Below are positions 30,554-33,362 of a stretch of 33,362 nucleotides of DNA, one piece after another (positions within the stretch are counted from its first letter, which is position 1; each line of letters starts with the position of its first letter). A model generated the notes under the pieces. It was not told the origin of the DNA, searched no databases, and worked only from the letters and a program-made list of their open reading frames with translations. The DNA comes from JAXLQL01 sp046331625 (GTDB taxonomy: Bacteria; Acidobacteriota; Terriglobia; Bryobacterales; Bryobacteraceae). The translations under genes were made by a program, and so were the position numbers. The DNA is taken from assembly GCA_046331625.1 (NCBI GenBank), contig JAXLQL010000049.1:1-33362 (forward strand). The letters run 5' to 3'.

Positions 30554-30919
30554 TCAGGACGCACTCGGCGCAGATGAAAGCGCCGCCACTGATTCCTCGA
30601 CGCTCGCGTCCACGTTCAGCACATTCTCGAGTCCGGTCATCTTGAAAACCGCCCGTACCCGATCCGTCGGAGCCGCTATCCGCAACTGCCCTCCCGCGTT
30701 CTTCGCCGTGCTGTGGCATCCCACCAGCACGCCGATCGCCGCGCTGTCCACGTAAGCGATCTCCGACATATCGACGGCGATCCGCGAGCGGTTCTGCTCC
30801 ACATCCCGCGCCACGTCCCATTCGAACGACTGGATCTGGCTCCCCAGTGTCATCCTCCCGGACAACTTCAATACCAGGATTCCCGATTCCAGTGCAGTGC
30901 GGGCAACAGTGAAGGGCAT
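30554..30919 (-). CDS. STAS-domain anti-sigma-factor antagonist
   Basis: This 121-residue single STAS domain (SpoIIAA/RsbV type) has GILVLKLSGRMTLGSQIQSFE at the N-terminus, then RIAVDMSEIAYVDSAAIGVLVGC with the conserved Asp-Ser of the phosphorylation loop, and GGQLRIAAPTDRVRAVFKMTGLENVLNVDAS at the end. Such proteins bind an anti-sigma kinase and release a sigma factor when unphosphorylated. No kinase gene is adjacent. GGAGG before the ATG at 30919 supports the start. The loop reads DSAAIG in place of the more usual DSSGLG/DSTGLG; Ser is kept. Confidence 0.88.
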   Translation of the reverse strand: MPFTVARTALESGILVLKLSGRMTLGSQIQSFEWDVARDVEQNRSRIAVDMSEIAYVDSAAIGVLVGCHSTAKNAGGQLRIAAPTDRVRAVFKMTGLENVLNVDASVEESVAALSSAPSAS

Positions 30920-31038
30920 CGTACCTCCGGCAAAAGTGCTAAACCATTGCGCATTTTATCACCCCCCGCCAGAGGGATGCGCCACCTCCCGCCCCAGCAA
31001 GCCTGCCGGATCGGAAGATGGCGCATCGTCTACCGCTG

Positions 31039-33126
31039 CTACGGCTTACCTTGACCCGACAGCAGTTCCACCACGTAACTCACCGCGGGCGCATTGTTAC
31101 CCTGCCGCTTGAACGTGAACGACTGGAAGATCCCTTGCCCCGGCCGTAGCACGCCATCCGGCAGGAACACCCGGATGTACGGATCGCCACTCCGCGTGGT
31201 CCCGCTCGCGTTCTCGAGCTCGATCCCGCTCGGCAGCCCTCGCAGCACCATCAGCAGATGCGTGTCGATCAGAGACTGGCTGCGATTCGTGATCCGGTAC
31301 TGGTCCGTCTGCCGGCCTCCCAGGCCGATGGTCGAGACCCGCTCGATCGCCGCCTGCGCCGTCACATCCAGAAACTCGAGACCCTGGTCGCGCCGCGAAA
31401 GCGGATCGTTGTTGTCCATGGCCAGCCCGCTGATCACGAACCCGTCCGTGGCGCCCAACGCCGCCAGGTCGGGACGATACTTCGAGTAAGCGAGATCGCG
31501 CTCGCTCAACTGGAACAGCGGCGTCGGGGAATTCGGATCGAACTGGGCAAACGCCGGATCATACAAAGCGTTCTCGAGGAAATCGGTGAGATCGTCCACT
31601 TGATCGGCCGTGAGCCCCAAGCCGCGCGCCGAGCCAGTGCCGCGAGGATTGGTGAACCGCGCCGAGAGTGTTGCAGCTGCGCCAGCCGCCGGATCCTGCG
31701 GAATACCAGCGTTGAAGTACGCCACTACGTCTTTGACCTTGGTGAAGGACCCGTTGTGGAAGAACGTGCGAGCATCCTTGAGCTGCCGCAAAGTCACCAC
31801 GCGAAACTTGAACGCATCGCTGTCTCGCGAAGTGATTTCCTTCCTCCCCTCGTCGTGGAAATTCGGATCGTTCCGCGCCAGCCGGTTCAAGGCCTGCAGC
31901 GGATGGTCGCCAATGCCGACGTTGACGAAGTTCTCTTCGATGAACTGGCCTACGCCGCTCACGTCCGGATCGTTGACCTGCTTGTTGAGCATCGGACCGC
32001 TATGGCAGACGTAGCAACCCGCGCCGCCTTCGGTGGCGGGCGTGAAGAAGAGCCTCGCTCCGCGCCGCTGCCCTACAGTAAGTCCGCCGTTCTCTCCCGC
32101 AAGGAACTGGTCCCACGGCGTGTTCCGCGTAACCGTGGTCCGCAGGAACGTGGCCGTTGCGCGAAACGCCGTATCGTCGTTGATCAGAATGTTCATGTCC
32201 TTCTTGGCGTCCGCTTCAGCGGCCTCTTCCGGGAACGCGTCGCGGAACAGCTTCACGAAGGCCGGGATGTTCTGCAACACTGCCGCCTCCGCCGTCAACA
32301 TCCGGTGCGCGTCGAGGAGCAGCAGTGTCAAATTCTCCTGCGCCGGATCTCCGAACGGATTGAGGGCGCCAGGCTCGGTGTCGGGTTCGCCTGCGAAGCC
32401 GCCCAACAAGAGCCGGTTGTTGAAGGCGAATCCAATCATCGACGGCGACTGCCGCCCTACGCTATCCAACGCGTCGAGCCGGCCCGTGCGGAGCAATGCG
32501 TCCGGTGCTGGAAGGCGCCTGCCTCGGGCCGGTGTGGCCACTTCGATATGGGGCGTCGGAAAGGGAACGTGGTAGATATCGGTCAGCGTCGGTAGCTCAT
32601 CCACCATCGCATCGCCCGCGAACAGCGGGGTCTGCCGCAGAACCGGCAAGTCAGACCGAGGACGCCGCCGGACGATGAAGTTCCCTTTCTCGTCGGTGTA
32701 GCCGCGCCCCTCGCCGCCCACGGCGAAGTTGAGTTGCGCCCCGGCCTTGCCCGCCGCCTCGCCGAGATGGCAGCTTCCGCACGACGCCGTTTGCCTGGTG
32801 GCGAGCACACCGCCGAATGCCGGATCGATCCTCGCCGTTCGGATCGGATCGTGGAAGAGAAGCTTGCCGAGATAGCGCTTCGCCTCGGTGGTCCGGTAGC
32901 GCGGATTCACCGCGCCATTCGCCATCTTAGGCAGAGGAATATCTGCATCGGTTGCCGGTACGCGGAGTTTCTCGATTCCGGCTCGCTGGTCAATGTATTG
33001 GCGTAACTGGGTGGGGCTGTCTCCCTGAGCAGCGGCCACTCCGCACAGCGTCAGGAGCAGCATCCCGAGCGCGCCCGCACGTCGATTCATGGACGCCCGG
33101 AGGCGCCCTTGGGGTTCGGTATTCAT
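31039..33126 (-). CDS. Di-haem cytochrome c peroxidase/MauG-family protein with C-terminal beta domain
   Basis: This 695-residue exported protein has a signal peptide (NRRAGALGMLLLTLCGVAAAQ) and two c-type haem sites, CGSCH at residues 116-120 and CYVCH at 371-375. Conserved surroundings include LGKLLFHD, FGGVLATRQTASCGSCH, FKFRVVTLRQLKDARTFFHNGS and VDDLTDFLENALYD. It is longer than classical CcpA (about 320-350 residues): there is a long insert between the haems and a strand-rich C-terminal domain after about residue 580 (YRITNRSQSLIDTHLLMVL, GDPYIRVFLPDGVLRPGQ). The frame opens at 33213; ATG 33126 is preferred because GAGG lies nine bases upstream, with ATG 33090 as alternative. It may be a periplasmic peroxidase or an oxidase modifying another protein. 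Confidence 0.85.
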   Translation of the reverse strand: MNTEPQGRLRASMNRRAGALGMLLLTLCGVAAAQGDSPTQLRQYIDQRAGIEKLRVPATDADIPLPKMANGAVNPRYRTTEAKRYLGKLLFHDPIRTARIDPAFGGVLATRQTASCGSCHLGEAAGKAGAQLNFAVGGEGRGYTDEKGNFIVRRRPRSDLPVLRQTPLFAGDAMVDELPTLTDIYHVPFPTPHIEVATPARGRRLPAPDALLRTGRLDALDSVGRQSPSMIGFAFNNRLLLGGFAGEPDTEPGALNPFGDPAQENLTLLLLDAHRMLTAEAAVLQNIPAFVKLFRDAFPEEAAEADAKKDMNILINDDTAFRATATFLRTTVTRNTPWDQFLAGENGGLTVGQRRGARLFFTPATEGGAGCYVCHSGPMLNKQVNDPDVSGVGQFIEENFVNVGIGDHPLQALNRLARNDPNFHDEGRKEITSRDSDAFKFRVVTLRQLKDARTFFHNGSFTKVKDVVAYFNAGIPQDPAAGAAATLSARFTNPRGTGSARGLGLTADQVDDLTDFLENALYDPAFAQFDPNSPTPLFQLSERDLAYSKYRPDLAALGATDGFVISGLAMDNNDPLSRRDQGLEFLDVTAQAAIERVSTIGLGGRQTDQYRITNRSQSLIDTHLLMVLRGLPSGIELENASGTTRSGDPYIRVFLPDGVLRPGQGIFQSFTFKRQGNNAPAVSYVVELLSGQGKP

Positions 33127-33162
33127 GTACGTGTACCTCGAAGGGATTTGGACAAGGCTCAG

Positions 33163-33190
33163 CCTGCACGAGTGCAGGAAGCACGCGTGC
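33163..33190. promoter_or_regulatory. Tandem palindromes upstream of the cytochrome c peroxidase gene
   Basis: CCTGCAC-GA-GTGCAGG (33163-33178) is a perfect 7-2-7 palindrome, and two bases later GCACGCGTGC (33181-33190) is a perfect 10-base palindrome. They lie 37-64 bases ahead of the ATG and are likely binding sites of a dimeric regulator, perhaps for peroxide or metal response. Confidence 0.5.
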
Positions 33191-33362
33191 CCGATCTCCG
33201 CCCGAAGCGGCATTCGCGGAAGAGCTGAACCGCGATCTGCCGATTCGGGCAGCGGCTGTTGCCTTGTATCTGCCCTTCAAGAGCCGTCTCACCGCCGGGG
33301 AAATTCCCGCACGCCCCGGAAAAGTTTCCCGCTGCGATCGCCGATAGAATGGCAGTATGATT

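Noticed and set aside
1..33362. CRISPR array, tRNA, rRNA, prophage or insertion sequence
   Set aside because: No regularly spaced repeats, no cloverleaf or rRNA sequence, no transposase or phage structural gene was recognised by eye.

Overview
The window reads as a piece of a GC-rich bacterial chromosome. The most likely source is the Acidobacteriota, of the Solibacter/Bryobacter kind. This is an inference from two very large Oar-like TonB-dependent outer-membrane proteins with an N-terminal carboxypeptidase-regulatory-like domain and no SusD partner, many small toxin-antitoxin modules, an adenosylcobalamin-dependent ribonucleotide reductase and an HME-RND efflux operon. No rRNA or tRNA gene was found and no marker here fixes the taxon.

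Layout. 1-499: the 3' end of nrdJ. 500-2763: an AT-richer cassette that I read as a retron. It has a promoter (825-854), a structured RNA with candidate a1/a2 arms, a branch-guanosine context and an msd hairpin (887-1042), then an 81-aa helical protein, an XRE regulator and a retron-type reverse transcriptase with NAxxH, (V/T)TG and FVDD motifs. A degraded 63-bp copy of an internal nrdJ segment closes the cassette at 2698-2760. 2754-10233 (minus strand): a metal-efflux operon (outer-membrane factor, adaptor, CzcA/CusA-type pump, DUF190, small membrane protein, zinc ribbon), preceded by a transglutaminase-like protein and a small secreted helical protein. 10261-13054 (plus): homoserine dehydrogenase, an exported methyltransferase-like protein and a beta-hydroxyacid-dehydrogenase-like oxidoreductase. 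13135-15259: a toxin-antitoxin cluster (VapBC, a RelE/HigB-like toxin with an XRE antitoxin, a YgiT-type zinc finger). 15326-24237: two Oar-like receptors bracketing a RelE/ParE module and a PQQ-type sugar-dehydrogenase-like protein. 24308-27010: a lipoprotein, a Spy/CpxP-like periplasmic protein, a Tat/Sec-exported hypothetical and a stand-alone protein resembling a kinase N-lobe. 27222-33126: an ECF sigma factor, YifB/ComM, a PIN toxin followed by three tandem copies of a small antitoxin-like gene, a STAS protein and a di-haem cytochrome c peroxidase-like protein with an extra C-terminal domain.

How it fits together. The retron cassette is the strongest candidate for a new system: RNA, small protein, DNA-binding regulator and RT share one strand and appear to follow one promoter, and a hairpin just after the RNA covers the ribosome-binding site of the small protein. 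Three otherwise good genes (efflux adaptor, homoserine dehydrogenase, RelE/HigB toxin) each need one single-base change beside a short C/G run to read through. This pattern points to sequence error, at least for the essential-type gene, but it cannot be settled from sequence alone.
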